From SHZI01 sp963698405 (GTDB taxonomy: Bacteria; Pseudomonadota; Gammaproteobacteria; Steroidobacterales; GCA-2729495), in assembly GCA_963698405.1 (NCBI GenBank), contig CAVOQT010000009.1, forward strand, positions 1 through 64,000: a stretch of 64,000 nucleotides of DNA, written 5' to 3'. Positions 23,430 through 34,003 of the stretch are shown here, piece after piece. Numbering within the stretch: the first letter of the stretch is position 1; the number at the start of each line of letters is the position of its first letter. The translations under genes were made by a program, and so were the position numbers. Below the pieces are notes generated by a model. That model was not told where the DNA came from and made no database searches. It was given only the letters and a program-made list of their open reading frames with translations.

Positions 23430-24629
23430 ATGTCATTCCAGGTAGCACTCAGCGGTCTCAATGCAGCGTCCACCGATCTGCAGATCACGTCGAACAACAT
23501 CGCCAACGCCAACACCAACGGCTTCAAGACCTCGCGCGGCGAATTCGCCGACGTGTACTCCGGCGATGCGGTCGGCATCGGCAACGGTGTGCGTCTGAGC
23601 GATGTCCGGCAGGAGTTCACCCAGGGCAACGTCGAGATCACCTCGCGTCAGCTTGATCTGGCCATCAGCGGCAACGGCTTCTTCATCACCAATGACAACG
23701 GCAGTCTGTTGTATTCACGGGTTGGTGCTTTCGGCCTCGACGCCACCGGTATCGTGCAGAACTCCGAGGGCGAACGCTTGCAGGTCTATCCGCCGGTCGA
23801 GGGTACGGCCGGCTTCAACACCGGCGCGCTGTCCGATCTGCAGATCACTACGGACACATCACCGCCGGTAGCCAGCACACAGGTCGACATGAGCATCAAC
23901 CTGCCGGCCAATGCCACCGTTCCGGCCGTCACGCCATTCGACCCGAACGACCCGCTGTCATACAACCACAGCACCTCGACGATCCTGTTCGACTCACTCG
24001 GCGTTTCACATACGGCCAGCTATTTCTTCTCCAAGACCGCTCCCGGCTGGAGCGTCAACATGACCTTTGACGGTACAGCAGTGGGTGCCGCGCAGCCGTT
24101 CACCTTCGACTCGACTGGTGCAATCGCAACTCCGGTGGGCGGCAACATCGCCTTCCCGGCTGCAACACCGACCAATGGTGCGGATCCGTTGACCGTCGGC
24201 CTGGCCCTCGGCAACACCACACAGTATGGCGCTGACTTCACCGTCAACAGCCTGAACCCGGATGGCCAGGCAGCCGGCCGATTGAGGGGCATCGAAGTCA
24301 GTCAGACTGGCGTGGTCTTCGCGCGCTTCTCCAATGGCGTGTCTGCGGCACTTGGCAAGGTCGCGCTGGCGAACTTCTCCAACCCTGAAGGCCTGCAGAA
24401 GATCAGTGACACCTCATTTCAGGAAACCTTCGCCTCCGGTGTGGCACAGCGTGGCGAGGCCACCGAGTCGAACTTCGGACTGCTGCAGTCCGGTGCACTG
24501 GAAGCCTCGAACGTTGACCTTACCGAACAGCTGGTCCGGCTGATTACCGCACAGCGGCTGTTCCAGGCCAACGCACAGGTGATCTCCACCGAAGATTCGG
24601 TGACACAGACCATCATCAACATCCGTTAA
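23430..24629 (+). CDS. flgE: Flagellar hook protein FlgE
   Basis: A 399-residue hook subunit. The N-terminal axial motif is MSFQVALSGLNAASTDLQ and SNNIANANTNGFKTSR; the FlgE-type D1/D2 region is in the middle; the C-terminus has SNFGLLQSGALEASNVDL, LVRLITAQRLFQANAQV and ISTEDSVTQTIINIR. Length is at the short end of the family. A GGAGATAG ribosome site precedes the ATG. It follows flgD by 50 bases. Confidence 0.95.
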   Translation: MSFQVALSGLNAASTDLQITSNNIANANTNGFKTSRGEFADVYSGDAVGIGNGVRLSDVRQEFTQGNVEITSRQLDLAISGNGFFITNDNGSLLYSRVGAFGLDATGIVQNSEGERLQVYPPVEGTAGFNTGALSDLQITTDTSPPVASTQVDMSINLPANATVPAVTPFDPNDPLSYNHSTSTILFDSLGVSHTASYFFSKTAPGWSVNMTFDGTAVGAAQPFTFDSTGAIATPVGGNIAFPAATPTNGADPLTVGLALGNTTQYGADFTVNSLNPDGQAAGRLRGIEVSQTGVVFARFSNGVSAALGKVALANFSNPEGLQKISDTSFQETFASGVAQRGEATESNFGLLQSGALEASNVDLTEQLVRLITAQRLFQANAQVISTEDSVTQTIINIR

Positions 24630-24640
24630 GCAGATAGCTC

Positions 24641-25384
24641 ATGGATAGAATGATTTATGTGGCGATGTCGGCGGCCCGTGAAGCACAGCGGGCCCAGACC
24701 GTCACCAGCCACAACATCGCGAACATCTCGACGAACGGGTTTCGCGCCATACACAGCGCCCTGGACAGCGCACCGATCCCCGGCCAGGGACTGCCCTCGC
24801 GCGTAAACACCGTGACGATGCCGGAAGTCTGGAGCGCAACCCAGGGCGCAAGTCTCGCCACGGGTCGCGATCTCGACGTGGCGATTCAGGGTGAGGGCTG
24901 GCTGACCGTACAGGGACCGGACGGGCAAGAAGCCTACACACGCGCCGGCAATCTGCGCATCAATCCGAACGGACTGCTGGAAAACGCCAACGGCCGGCTG
25001 GTGCTCGGCAACGGCGGTCCGATCAGCCTGCCGCCGTTCGAGCAGATCTTTCTCGGCGACGACGGACAGATCTCGATCATTCCGCAGGGCCAGACCGCTG
25101 AGTCACTGGCACAGGTGGACCGGCTCCGGCTGGTCAATCCACCTGCCGAATCCCTGGTACGCAGCGGCGATGCAATGTTCAGACTGCGCGACGGCAGCCG
25201 GGCAACTACTGACTCGACCGTACGCATCGCCAGCGGCCAACTCGAACAGAGCAACGTGAATCCGGCCGGGGCACTTGCCGACATGATCGAGATGTCACGA
25301 CATTACGAGATGACGATTCGCGCGATGAACACCGCCGAAGAAACCGATAGCGCAAGCACGCGGCTGATCCGGCTGAACGGCTAG
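24641..25384 (+). CDS. flgF: Flagellar proximal rod protein FlgF
   Basis: A 247-residue rod protein. It starts MDRMIYVAMSAAREAQRAQ with the rod motif TSHNIANISTNGFRA. The mid-domain LDVAIQGEGWLTVQGPDG is characteristic of FlgF/FlgG, and the C-terminus is LEQSNVNPAGALADMIEMSRHYEMTI. It lies 11 bases after flgE. No disruption. Confidence 0.94.
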   Translation: MDRMIYVAMSAAREAQRAQTVTSHNIANISTNGFRAIHSALDSAPIPGQGLPSRVNTVTMPEVWSATQGASLATGRDLDVAIQGEGWLTVQGPDGQEAYTRAGNLRINPNGLLENANGRLVLGNGGPISLPPFEQIFLGDDGQISIIPQGQTAESLAQVDRLRLVNPPAESLVRSGDAMFRLRDGSRATTDSTVRIASGQLEQSNVNPAGALADMIEMSRHYEMTIRAMNTAEETDSASTRLIRLNG

Positions 25385-25415
25385 CAATATTCTGTAGTTT
25401 TTTGGAGTAGCTGAT

Positions 25416-26198
25416 ATGGAATCACTTTGGGTTGCCAAGACCGGACTGGATGCGCAGCAGACGCGCATGACGGTGGTCTCCAACAATCTGGCCAACGTGA
25501 ACACGAATGGCTTCAAACGCGGCCGGGCGGTATTCGAGGATCTGCTCTACCAGAATATTTCCCAGGTCGGCGGCGCCACTTCGCAGAACACCGAAAGCCC
25601 GACCGGACTCAGTCTCGGCACCGGCGTCCGCGTGGTCGCGACGGAAAAGAATTTTTCCCAGGGCTCGGCCCTGACCACCGGCAACACGCTCGATGTGATG
25701 ATCCAGGGTCGCGGCTTTCTGCAGGTACTGCAGCCTGATGGCAGCCTGGGCTACACACGCGACGGATCATTCAAGGTCGACTCCGATGGCCGACTGGTAA
25801 CCGCCAGCGGTTACGAAATCCAGCCGTCGATCACCATCCCCAGCGATGCGCAGGCACTAACGATCGGACTGGATGGCGTCGTGCAGGCGATGCTGCCAGG
25901 GCAGACCCAGCCGACCAGCCTCGGCACCCTGCAGCTTGCCGATTTCATCAATGCACCGGGCCTGCAGGCCAAGGGTCAGAACCTGTACCTCGAAACAGCA
26001 GCCAGCGGCTCACCGCAGGTCTCGGACCCCGGTCAGCAAGGTGTCGGCACGCTCATACAAGGCTCACTGGAAACCTCGAACGTAAACGTAGTTGAGGAAC
26101 TGGTGAGCATGATCGAAACACAGCGCGCCTATGAGATGAACTCCAAGGCCGTCTCGACCAGCGACCAGATGCTTCAGTACCTGAACAACAACCTGTAA
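25416..26198 (+). CDS. flgG: Flagellar distal rod protein FlgG
   Basis: A 260-residue distal rod protein. MESLWVAKTGLDAQQTRM then SNNLANVNTNGFKRGRAVFEDL is the canonical FlgG N-terminus. It has LDVMIQGRGFLQVLQPDG in the middle and LETSNVNVVEELVSMIETQRAYEMNSKAVST at the end. Exactly the expected length. TTTTGGAGTAG precedes the ATG. Confidence 0.96.
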   Translation: MESLWVAKTGLDAQQTRMTVVSNNLANVNTNGFKRGRAVFEDLLYQNISQVGGATSQNTESPTGLSLGTGVRVVATEKNFSQGSALTTGNTLDVMIQGRGFLQVLQPDGSLGYTRDGSFKVDSDGRLVTASGYEIQPSITIPSDAQALTIGLDGVVQAMLPGQTQPTSLGTLQLADFINAPGLQAKGQNLYLETAASGSPQVSDPGQQGVGTLIQGSLETSNVNVVEELVSMIETQRAYEMNSKAVSTSDQMLQYLNNNL

Positions 26199-26215
26199 CC
26201 CGACAAGGCCGCATC

Positions 26216-26899
26216 ATGAATATCTGTCGATCGATCATCACTGCAGGCATGGCCATGGTGCTGACAGGCCTCGCTGCCTGCGCCGGCATCAGCGGCCCGC
26301 CACATGCAGATTACCGGCCGACAATGCCACCACAGCCGGTACTGCCACCGGCAACCAGCGGCGCCATCTATCAGCCTGCACGCGGGCTGTCGCTGTTCGA
26401 AGACGTAAAGGCACGCCGCGTTGGCGACACAGTGACTATCCGCCTGGCAGAAAAAACACAGGCATCCAAGAGCGCCAGCTCTGATGCCAGCAAGGAAAGC
26501 TCTGTAGACACCGGAATACCGGTGATCGGTGGCACCACGATCACCCGCAACGGCAAGGAATTGCTGAACAGCGAGTGGGAAACTGAACAGGACTTCTCCG
26601 GCAAGGGCAGCAGCAGCCAGAGCAACAGCCTGAGCGGCAACATCACGGTAACCGTCGCCGAGGTCTATCCGAACGGCAACCTTTTTGTACGTGGCGAGAA
26701 GTGGCTGACCCTCAATCAGGGCGAGGAATTCGTGCAGATCAGCGGCATCGTGCGCCCGGTCGACATCGGCTCTGACAACTCGGTGGACTCCTACAAGGTT
26801 GCCGATGCGCGCATCACTTACAGCGGCCAGGGCACCCTCGCCGATGCCAACCGTCCGGGTCTGCTGACCCGCTTCTTCCTCAAACTGTGGCCGCTCTGA
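26216..26899 (+). CDS. flgH: Flagellar L-ring protein FlgH
   Basis: A 227-residue outer-membrane lipoprotein forming the L-ring. The lipobox is TGLAAC with Cys22 as the lipidated residue. Family motifs are GLSLFEDVKARRVGDTVTI, FSGKGSSSQSNSLSGNITV, VYPNGNLFVRGEKWLTLNQGEEFVQISGIVRP and the C-terminal ISYSG-like RITYSGQGTLADANRPGLLTRFF. The gene is intact; flgI follows after 23 bases. Confidence 0.95.
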   Translation: MNICRSIITAGMAMVLTGLAACAGISGPPHADYRPTMPPQPVLPPATSGAIYQPARGLSLFEDVKARRVGDTVTIRLAEKTQASKSASSDASKESSVDTGIPVIGGTTITRNGKELLNSEWETEQDFSGKGSSSQSNSLSGNITVTVAEVYPNGNLFVRGEKWLTLNQGEEFVQISGIVRPVDIGSDNSVDSYKVADARITYSGQGTLADANRPGLLTRFFLKLWPL

Positions 26900-26922
26900 G
26901 CGACCGCCAGGTATTGCACCTC

Positions 26923-28063
26923 ATGGACAAGCAACGCGAACAGATTCGCCGGCACACGCTCTTCCTGCTGCTCGGGGCGGTACTCATGCTCATCCTGCAG
27001 ACCGGTCCCGCACATGCGGAGCGGATCAAGGATCTCGCCACAGTTGGCGGCGTGCGCGACAACCAGTTGGTGGGCTACGGACTGGTGGTCGGCCTGGATG
27101 GCACCGGCGACCAGACCACGCAGGCGCCTTTCACCACGCAGAGTCTTATCAGCATGTTGGAGCGACTGGGTGTGACGATTCCGGCCGGCACCAATCTGCA
27201 GCTGAAAAATATCGCTGCGGTGGTCGTACACGCCAGTTTGCCGCCGTTCTGCCAAGACGGGCCAGACGGTTGACGTCACTGCCTCATCCATTGCCAATGC
27301 CAAGAGCCTGCGTGGCGGCACCCTGCTCATCACGCCGCTCAAGGGTCTGGATGGACAGGTCTACGCCATCGCCCAGGGCAATCTCGCGGTTGGCGGACTC
27401 GGTGTGTCCGGCGAAGACGGTTCCAAGGTCTCGATCAACGTACCGAGCGTTGGCCGCATCCCGAATGGGGCTACCGTGGAACGTGAAGTCCCCACGATCC
27501 TCGGCGACACCGAAATGCTCACGCTGAATCTGCGCCAGCCGGATTTCACCACCTCGATCCGGCTTGCCGACAGCATCAATGCACTGCTCGGCGCCGGCGT
27601 CGCGATTGCACACGATCCGATGTCCGTTCGCGTCCGGGCGCCGGAAACCCAGGCCGCGCGCATCGGCCTGATCTCGACCATCGAAAACCTTGAAGTCACG
27701 CCAGCCGATGCTGCAGCCCGCGTGATCGTCAACTCACGCACCGGCACCGTGGTCATCAACGCCAGCGTCAGGGTATCGCCTGCTGCCGTCTCGCATGGCT
27801 CGCTGATGGTATCGATCACCGAAGACTTCGATGTCAGTCAGCCACAACCCTTTGCGGAAAACGGCGAAACTGTGGTCACGCCGAGCTCGAACATCAACGT
27901 GAGCCAGGGCGAGAACCGCATGTTCGTGTTCAAGCCCGGCGTCGAGCTCAACGATATCGTCCAGGCCGTCAACCAGGTGGGTGCTGCACCCGGCGATCTG
28001 GTGGCAATTCTCGAAGCACTGCGCTCAGCTGGCGCACTGCATGCCGAACTGATCGTGATCTGA
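26923..28063 (+). pseudogene. flgI: Flagellar P-ring protein FlgI, frame disrupted at about 27250
   Basis: This periplasmic protein polymerises into the P-ring around the rod with help from FlgA. From the ATG at 26923 the signal peptide (LLLGAVLMLILQTGPAHA) is followed by ERIKDLATVGGVRDNQLVGYGLVVGLDGTGDQT. Reading breaks at SLPPFC: an extra T at 27250 shifts the frame and gives a stop at 27271-27273. Removing it gives PPFAKTGQTVDVTASSIANAKSLRGGTLL and continues without a break to DLVAILEALRSAGALHAELIVI and the stop at 28063. The restored length (about 379 residues) is normal. Both halves are well conserved, so the indel is very recent or an artefact. It is the first of six such breaks in consecutive genes. 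Confidence 0.9.
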
Positions 28064-28064
28064 C

Positions 28065-29070
28065 ATGACGGCCAACATCAGCAGCATCAACGACTTTCAG
28101 GGGCTGGCGCAACTGCGTCACGATGCCTCTGCACGCTCACCGGAAGCAGCGCGCGAAGCGGCCCGGCAGTTTGAAGCACTGTTCGTGCAGATGATGTTGA
28201 AGAGCATGCGTGACGCCAACGCCGTGCTTGGCGAGTCGGGCACAGATACGACCTATCAGGAAATGTTCGACCAGCAGATCTCCATGGAGATGACCCGCGG
28301 CAGAGGCCTCGGCATCGCTGACATGATGGCCCGCCAGCTCGGCATCACACCGCAGCAGCCGGCCACAACTGCGGCCTCTTCCCTCGAAACCTCCATTCCG
28401 GCACTGCTGAGCCGTATTCCGGCCCTGCGCAGCGGCGCTGCTCCGACATTTGGCGAACTCCAGACACCGGGCTTCAGCGAATTGCCGGCACCTGACGCTC
28501 TGGCACCCGAGCTGTCTGCGACTCAGCGCGGTCAGCAGCGGTCCTCGCGCTGATTTCCGCCCTGCCGATCGCGAGGAGTTCGTACGTGAAATATGGCCGC
28601 TGGCCGTCGCTGCCGGCCGCCAACTCGGCGTGGAACCACGCGCCATTGTCGCGCAAGCGGCGCTGGAAACCGGCTGGGGTAGCCGCCTGATCCGTGACGA
28701 TGCCGGCATCAGCGGCAACAACCTGTTCGGCATCAAGGCCGATGCACGCTGGAACGGCGAGCGCGTGAGCGTAGCTACCCTTGAGTACGAAGGCGGTTTA
28801 CCAAAACCCCAGCGGGCAAGTTTTCGTGCCTATCCGGATCTCGCCGCGGGCTTTGAGGATTATGTCCGCTTCCTGCGCGACAACCCGCGTTACAGCGAAG
28901 CCCTGCGCAGCGGCGCAGATGCTGGAGCTTATGCCGACCAGCTGCAGAATTCCGGCTATGCCACCGACCCACGTTATGCAGAAAAGATCCGCAGCATCAT
29001 CGCCAGCCCGATCCTCGGTTCGGTCGGCGACAACCTAAAGCCCGGCAATGAACTGCCGAACTATCTATGA
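28065..29070 (+). pseudogene. flgJ: Flagellar rod-assembly muramidase FlgJ, frame disrupted in the linker
   Basis: This is a bifunctional FlgJ. The N-terminal rod-cap domain (AAREAARQFEALFVQMMLKSMRDANA, about 25-50) and a C-terminal GH73 muramidase (VEPRAIVAQAALETGWGSRLIRDDAG with catalytic Glu in ALETGWG, then GNNLFGIKA) cut a hole in peptidoglycan for the rod. The two domains are in different phases: the first frame stops at 28553 and the muramidase frame is open from well upstream of 28560 to 29070. A single +1 indel in the variable linker (about 28500-28553) explains it. It starts two bases after the flgI stop. Natural separation into two proteins is less likely because the second part has no clear start or ribosome site. 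Confidence 0.85.
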
Positions 29071-29111
29071 AGCCGCCGTGCAAATACACGGTCGCGACCA
29101 GGTGATATGAG

Positions 29112-31011
29112 ATGAGTGGAACAATCAGCAATGGACTCTCGGCACTGCTTGCAGCCCAGCGCGCATTGCAGACGACGAGCAACAATATCGCCAATGCGAA
29201 CACCGAGGGCTTCGTTCGCCAGCGCATCGATTTCATCGAGAACCCTGGCGTACCTCTCGGCCGTTATACGGTAGGTGCCGGCGTTTCAGTCTCGAGCATC
29301 TCGAGGGTCTACGACCAGTTCCTGACCGACAACCTGCGCACGGCCAGTTCGCTCGAACAGCGCGCTACTGCCTTCAGCGACTTCGCCACGCGCATGAACA
29401 CCATCCTTGGCAACCCCGATACGGGCGTCAATACAGCGGTGCAGCGTTTCTTCAATCAGGTCGAGGCGGTAGGCCGCGACCCGACATCTGCCGCCCAGCG
29501 CAGCCAGTTGCTGCTGGAAGGCGAGAATCTTGCCGAACGGATGCAACAGATCGACAGCCAGCTGGGCAGCATGAACCGTGAAATCAACAGCCGCCTCGGG
29601 CAGGCCGTCGGCACCATCAATTCGCTGGCCGGACAGGTTGCCGATCTGAACGGACAGATCATGGCCGCTGGCAGCACAGCCGCGGCTGACCTGCTCGACC
29701 GCCGCGATGTCGTGCTGAAGCAACTCGGCGCCCAGATCAACATCACTGCCACTCGCCAGAATGACGGCAGCGTAAACGTGCTGGTCGGCAGCGGCCAGTC
29801 GCTGGTTCTCGGTGTCGGTGCATCGACCTTGCACACTGTGCCGGACCAGTACGACAGCTCGAAGTTGCAACTGGCGATCAGCAATGGCGGCCCGTTGCAG
29901 AACATCTCCGGCATGGTCAGCGGCGGTACGGTCGGCGGACTGCTCTCATTCCGCACTGATGTGCTCGAAAGCACGCGCCGCGATCTCAACCTGCTGGCTG
30001 TCGGCCTGGGTGATGCCTTCAATACCCAGCATCGTCAGGGTGTGGATCTGGCCGGCAACCTGGGTGGGGATTTCTTCTCGATCGGCACGCCGGTGGTTTC
30101 CGGCTCCACCAACAATACGGGAACCGCTACCGGTAGCGCGACAATCACCGATGTCAGCGCACTTGTCGGGCACGATTACGAGTTGCGTTTCAACGGTTCC
30201 ACGTGGTCGGCGCTGGATCGCACCACCCAGACTGCTGTTGCAACTACGGGCACGGGCAGCGGGGTCGATCCGCTGCTTTTCGGCGGGCTTTCCTTCAGCA
30301 TCAGCGGCAGTGCCGCAGCAGGCGACCGGTTTCTGGTACGTCCACTCGGCCAATGCCGCCGATGACTTCCGTGTCGTATTGACGGAGCCAGCGAAGATCG
30401 CTGCTGCCGCACCGATCACGACACTCAACAACACCGCCAATACCTCTCTGGCAACGGTTTCATCGCCGGTGGTCAGCGACATCAACGACCCGAAGCTCAG
30501 AACCACTGCAACCATCCGCTTTACTTCGCCAACCACCTATGTGGTTTTCACCGGCGGTGGCGCGGATCAGGTTGGCCCGCTCGCCTATACCAGCGGCGCC
30601 GACATCAGTTTTGCCGGCTGGACCACCCAGGTGCATGGCACGCCAGCGACCGGTGACGAGTTTTTCGTACAGGCTACCGGTGGTGGCAGCGGCGACAACA
30701 GCAATGCGCTGGCACTGGCCGGCGTGTCTCAGCGTGGCTTCTTCGCCAACGGCACCCAGTCCGTCATCGACCTCGGCGCCGATATCGTCGCCACAGTCGG
30801 CTCGACGGCCAACCGGGCCAGCAACGATGCGCGAATCCAGCAATCACTGCGCGAGCAGAGCGAGGTCGATCTGGAGAACGTGTCTGGCGTCAACCTCGAT
30901 GAAGAAGCCGCCAACATGCTGCGCTACCAGGATGCCTATCTGGCTGCCAGCAAGGTGGTCAGCATCGCTGACGGCCTGTTCCAGAACCTGTTGCAGATCG
31001 TCGGTCGCTGA
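29112..31011 (+). pseudogene. flgK: Flagellar hook-associated protein 1 FlgK, frame disrupted at about 30345
   Basis: The first hook-filament junction protein. The ATG at 29112 (AGGTGA upstream) starts MSGTISNGLSALLAAQRALQTTSNNIANANTEGFVRQRIDF, the classic FlgK N-terminus. Family pattern continues to GDRFLVRP, where the frame slips near 30341-30350 and stops at 30365. In the next frame it resumes with SANAADDFRVVLTEPAKI and runs to the FlgK C-terminus VSGVNLDEEAANMLRYQDAYLAASKVVSIADGLFQNLLQIVG at 31011. One base removed restores a protein of about 632 residues. No simple-sequence repeat is at the break, so phase variation is unlikely. Confidence 0.9.
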
Positions 31012-31025
31012 GTGAGGCAGTAGTC

Positions 31026-32217
31026 ATGCGTATCGCTTCAAATGTCTATCAGATGCAGTGGCTGTCCTCGATCCAGCGCAAGCAGACCGAACTTGCAGCC
31101 ATCCAGCAGCAGACCAGCACCGGCAAACGCGTCAACACAGCTGCCGACGATCCGGCCGGTGCCGCGCAGGCGCTGCTGCTGCAGCAGGGACTCGACCGCC
31201 TGGGCAACTTCAAGAGCAATGCCGAGACCGCCAGCCGGCGCCTGAGCCTCGAGGAAGTGGCGCTGTCACAGGGCAGCGATGCGCTGAACCGCGTACGCGA
31301 ACTCGCCATTCAGGCCGCCAATGCCACGCAGACCCGCGAGAGCCGCTCGGCGATGGTCGCCGAGGTCAGCGAGCTGCTGACCGGTCTGTTCGATACTGCC
31401 AACAGCCAGGACGGCCAGGGCAGCTATCTGTTCGCCGGCAACCAGGTTCAGTCACGGCCCTTCGTGCCCGGCACAACCGTGCAGTACAACGGCGACAGCG
31501 GTGCGCGCTCGCAGCGCATCGGCGACACCCGCACCGTGCAGGAAGGCGATTCCGGCTCTGCGGTATTCATGCAGATTCCGGCCGGCAACGGCACCTATAC
31601 GGTGACCGGCAACGTCAGCAATCAGGGCTCGACCTACTGGACATCGGCAACAGTCAGCAACGCTTCTGCCTGGGTTGCAGACACCTACGCGATCAACTTC
31701 ACGGCAGCGGACAGCTGGGAAGCACGCGACAGCGGGGGCAGCCTCGTCGCCTCCGGAACCTATGCCGCCGGACAGAGCATCAGTTTTGCAGGCGTAAGCG
31801 TCGGCTTCGAGGGGACGCCGGTGACAGGCGACCAGTTCAGCATTGCACCCAGCGGTTTCCAGAGCGTATTCAAGACCGTACAGGACTTCCTCACCACGCT
31901 AGACGTCGACACCGGCACGCCGGAAGGGCGCGCCTGGTTCCAGAACCAGCTCAACAACAGCCTGCAGAATCTCGATCAGGGACTGCAGCATCTGGGCAAC
32001 ATCCGCAGCCAGGTCGGTGCGCGGCTGGCGACCATCGACCGGCAGCTCAGCAGCAATGAGGACATCGACCTGGACCTCGACCCAGTCGATCTCGGTGATC
32101 CGCGATCTGGACTATGCCAGCGCGATTTCACGGCTTGAGCAGCAGCTCAACAGCCTTGAAGCGGCCCAGAAGGCCTTTACGCGTACACGATCACTGTCGC
32201 TGTTCGACGTTCTCTAG
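31026..32217 (+). CDS. flgL: Flagellar hook-associated protein 3 FlgL, frame disrupted near its C-terminus
   Basis: The second junction protein, about 396 residues when repaired. N-terminus: MRIASNVYQMQWLSSIQRKQTELAAIQQQTSTGKRVNTAADDPAGAAQAL. The first frame stops at 32138 after SNEDIDLDLDP. Removing one C from the CCC run at about 32090 continues with SISVIRDLDYASAISRLEQQLNSLEAAQKAFTRTRSLSLFDVL to a stop at 32217, exactly the family C-terminus. Without repair the last axial helix would be lost and assembly would probably fail. It lies 14 bases after flgK. Confidence 0.9.
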
Positions 32218-32218
32218 C

Positions 32219-32282
32219 GCAGGAGCGCTCGGCGCTTCGGCGATCCGCTGAAGGTCCCGCCGCTCCTGCGAGGCGCTCCTGC
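32219..32282 (+). terminator. Inverted repeat after flgL, possible terminator
   Basis: GCAGGAGCGC at 32219-32228 is the reverse complement of GCGCTCCTGC at 32273-32282, with further GCTCCTGCG-type repeats between them. A strong hairpin directly after the flgL stop would end the flg operon before the fliC promoter. There is no clear T-run, so this is tentative. Confidence 0.4.
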
Positions 32283-32315
32283 ACAAAACTGCGACTTCCG
32301 TCACACGGTCGCCAT

Positions 32316-32342
32316 TCAAGTCTCCTCCCGCCGCGCCGATAA
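32316..32342 (+). promoter_or_regulatory. Sigma-28 (FliA) promoter of fliC
   Basis: GCCGATAA at 32335-32342 is a perfect -10. TCAAGTCT at 32316-32323 matches 6 of 8 bases of the TAAAGTTT -35, with the optimal 11-base spacer. The flagellin start lies about 87 bases downstream, giving a leader of the usual length. Confidence 0.85.
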
Positions 32343-32429
32343 CTCAGCTGCACAGCTTCACAGGTGCACCGGAAATGCACCGGTGTCCGGGAAAGCGGCG
32401 AAATTCAGGTAACCACTCAGGAGACGAAA

Positions 32430-33874
32430 ATGCCCAGTGTAGTAAATACCAATGTGTTGTCGCTGAATGCCCAGCGCAACCTGACCCGCTCCCAGGACAC
32501 CCTGGCGACCGCCCTGCAGCGCCTGTCTTCCGGTCTGCGCATCAACAGCGCAAAGGATGACGCTGCCGGTCTCGCCATCGCTGACCGGTTCACCACCCAG
32601 ATCCGTGGTCTGAACCAGGCCGCCCGTAACGCCAACGACGGTATCTCCCTGGCGCAGACGGCCGAGTCCGCCCTGGACGAGCTGACCAACAACTTGCAGC
32701 GTATCCGCGAGCTGGCAGTGCAGGCCGCCAACGCGACCAACTCCGCCTCGGACCGCGCCGCACTCGACCAGGAAGTGCAGCAGCGTATCGCTGAAATCAA
32801 CCGTATCTCCTCGCAGACCTCGTTCAACGGCCAGAAGGTTCTTGACGGCAGCTTCGGCACCGCCGCCTTCCAGGTCGGCGCGAACGTCGGCGAGACGATT
32901 ACGGTGAACCTGACCACGGGTGTGCGCGCTGACCAGATCGGCCAGATCGCCACGTCCACTGGTACGGCAGTGACCTCCAGCGCACTGATAGACGGCGGCC
33001 TGACCATCGCTGTCGGCCAGGGTGCGGCAGTCAGCATCGGTGCCAGTGCAGCCGGTACTGCCACCACCCAGACCTCTGACAGCGCCTGGGCCAAGGTCAA
33101 TGCGATCAATGCAGCCGGCGTTTCCGGCCTGACGGCCACCGCCACCAACGCGACCTCGGGCACTTTCTCGACGGTGTCGACAGCGCAGCGGCTACCTCCA
33201 CCTACAACCTGACCATCAACAGCGTAGCGATCTACTCCGGTGCCGACAATCTCGCCGACGGTGCCTCGCTGACGGGTGCCGACGTCGTCGCACAGATCAA
33301 CCTGTTCTCGAGCCAGACCGGTGTTTCCGCCTCCATCTCGGGTACCACGCTGACCCTGACGGCGGCTGACGGTCGCAACGTGGTGCTCGCCGAGACCCTC
33401 ACCGCCGGCACAGGTGCCACGCTGACCGGTACCGGTATCGCTGCCGCCCAGACGGGCACTCTGCGCGGCACGATCGAACTGTCCGCTGCGCAGAACATCA
33501 CCCTTGGTGGTGCCAATGCTGACATCGGCTTTTCCGGCACTTCGATCGCGGTCGACAGCACCACACTGGCGACGGTCAGCGTCACCTCGGTGGCCAATGC
33601 CAACACGGCGATCCAGCGGGCTGACGCTTCACTGACGGCGGTGTCTTCACTCCGCAGCCAGCTCGGCGCCATCCAGAACCGTTTCGAATCGACGATCTCC
33701 GGCCTGACGGCGGTCTCCGAGAACCTCACAGCTTCTCGCAGTCGTATTCAGGACGCTGACTTCGCCGCCGAAACGGCAGCTCTGACCAAGGCGCAGATTC
33801 TGCAGCAGGCAGGTGTCGCGGTGCTGGCCCAGGCCAACGCCGTGCCGCAGACCGTGCTGAGTCTGTTCCGGTAA
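32430..33874 (+). pseudogene. fliC: Flagellin FliC, frame disrupted at about 33173
   Basis: The single flagellin in the window, about 481 residues if repaired. It starts at ATG 32430 (CAGGAGACG upstream) with MPSVVNTNVLSLNAQRNLTRSQ, LSSGLRINSAKDDAAGLAIADR and LAVQAANATNSASDRAALDQEV. The frame breaks in the variable central domain at about 33173, likely one missing G (GGG to GG), and stops at 33212. The next frame, open through VDSAATSTYNLTINSV, carries the conserved end: LGAIQNRFESTISGLTAVSENLTASRSRIQDADFAAETAALTKAQILQQAGVAVLAQANAVPQTVLSLFR. FliA-dependent. As read it would give no filament. Confidence 0.9.
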
Positions 33875-33891
33875 CAGCAAGGCATACGGAC

Positions 33892-33921
33892 GGGTGGCCG
33901 GTTCAGCTGAACCGGCCACCC
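33892..33921 (+). terminator. Palindrome downstream of fliC, probable terminator
   Basis: A perfect 30-base palindrome (arms GGGTGGCCGGTTCAG / CTGAACCGGCCACCC) starts 17 bases after the flagellin stop. It can fold into a 12-bp GC-rich stem with a CAGCTG loop. Only a weak T-rich tail (ATCTGCTTT) follows. Confidence 0.7.
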
Positions 33922-34003
33922 ATCTGCTTTGGTGATGCCAAACGTGGCTTATGTTGAAGAGATGACTTCCCGCTAGCTCAGTTGCCTCCAGGAGAGGTAA
34001 ACC

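Noticed and set aside
32417..33163. A 248-codon minus-strand open frame opposite fliC
   Set aside because: It runs antisense to the conserved flagellin N-terminal domain and has no signature of its own.
33165..33215. Phase-variable switching of flagellin by slipped-strand repeats
   Set aside because: No tandem repeat or long homopolymer is at the break (only a short GG); similar breaks in adjacent genes point to sequence quality or recent decay.
33950..33985. Possible sigma-54 site before flaG (GTGGCTTATGTTGAAG)
   Set aside because: GG is present but the GC of the -12 element and the CACG part are missing.
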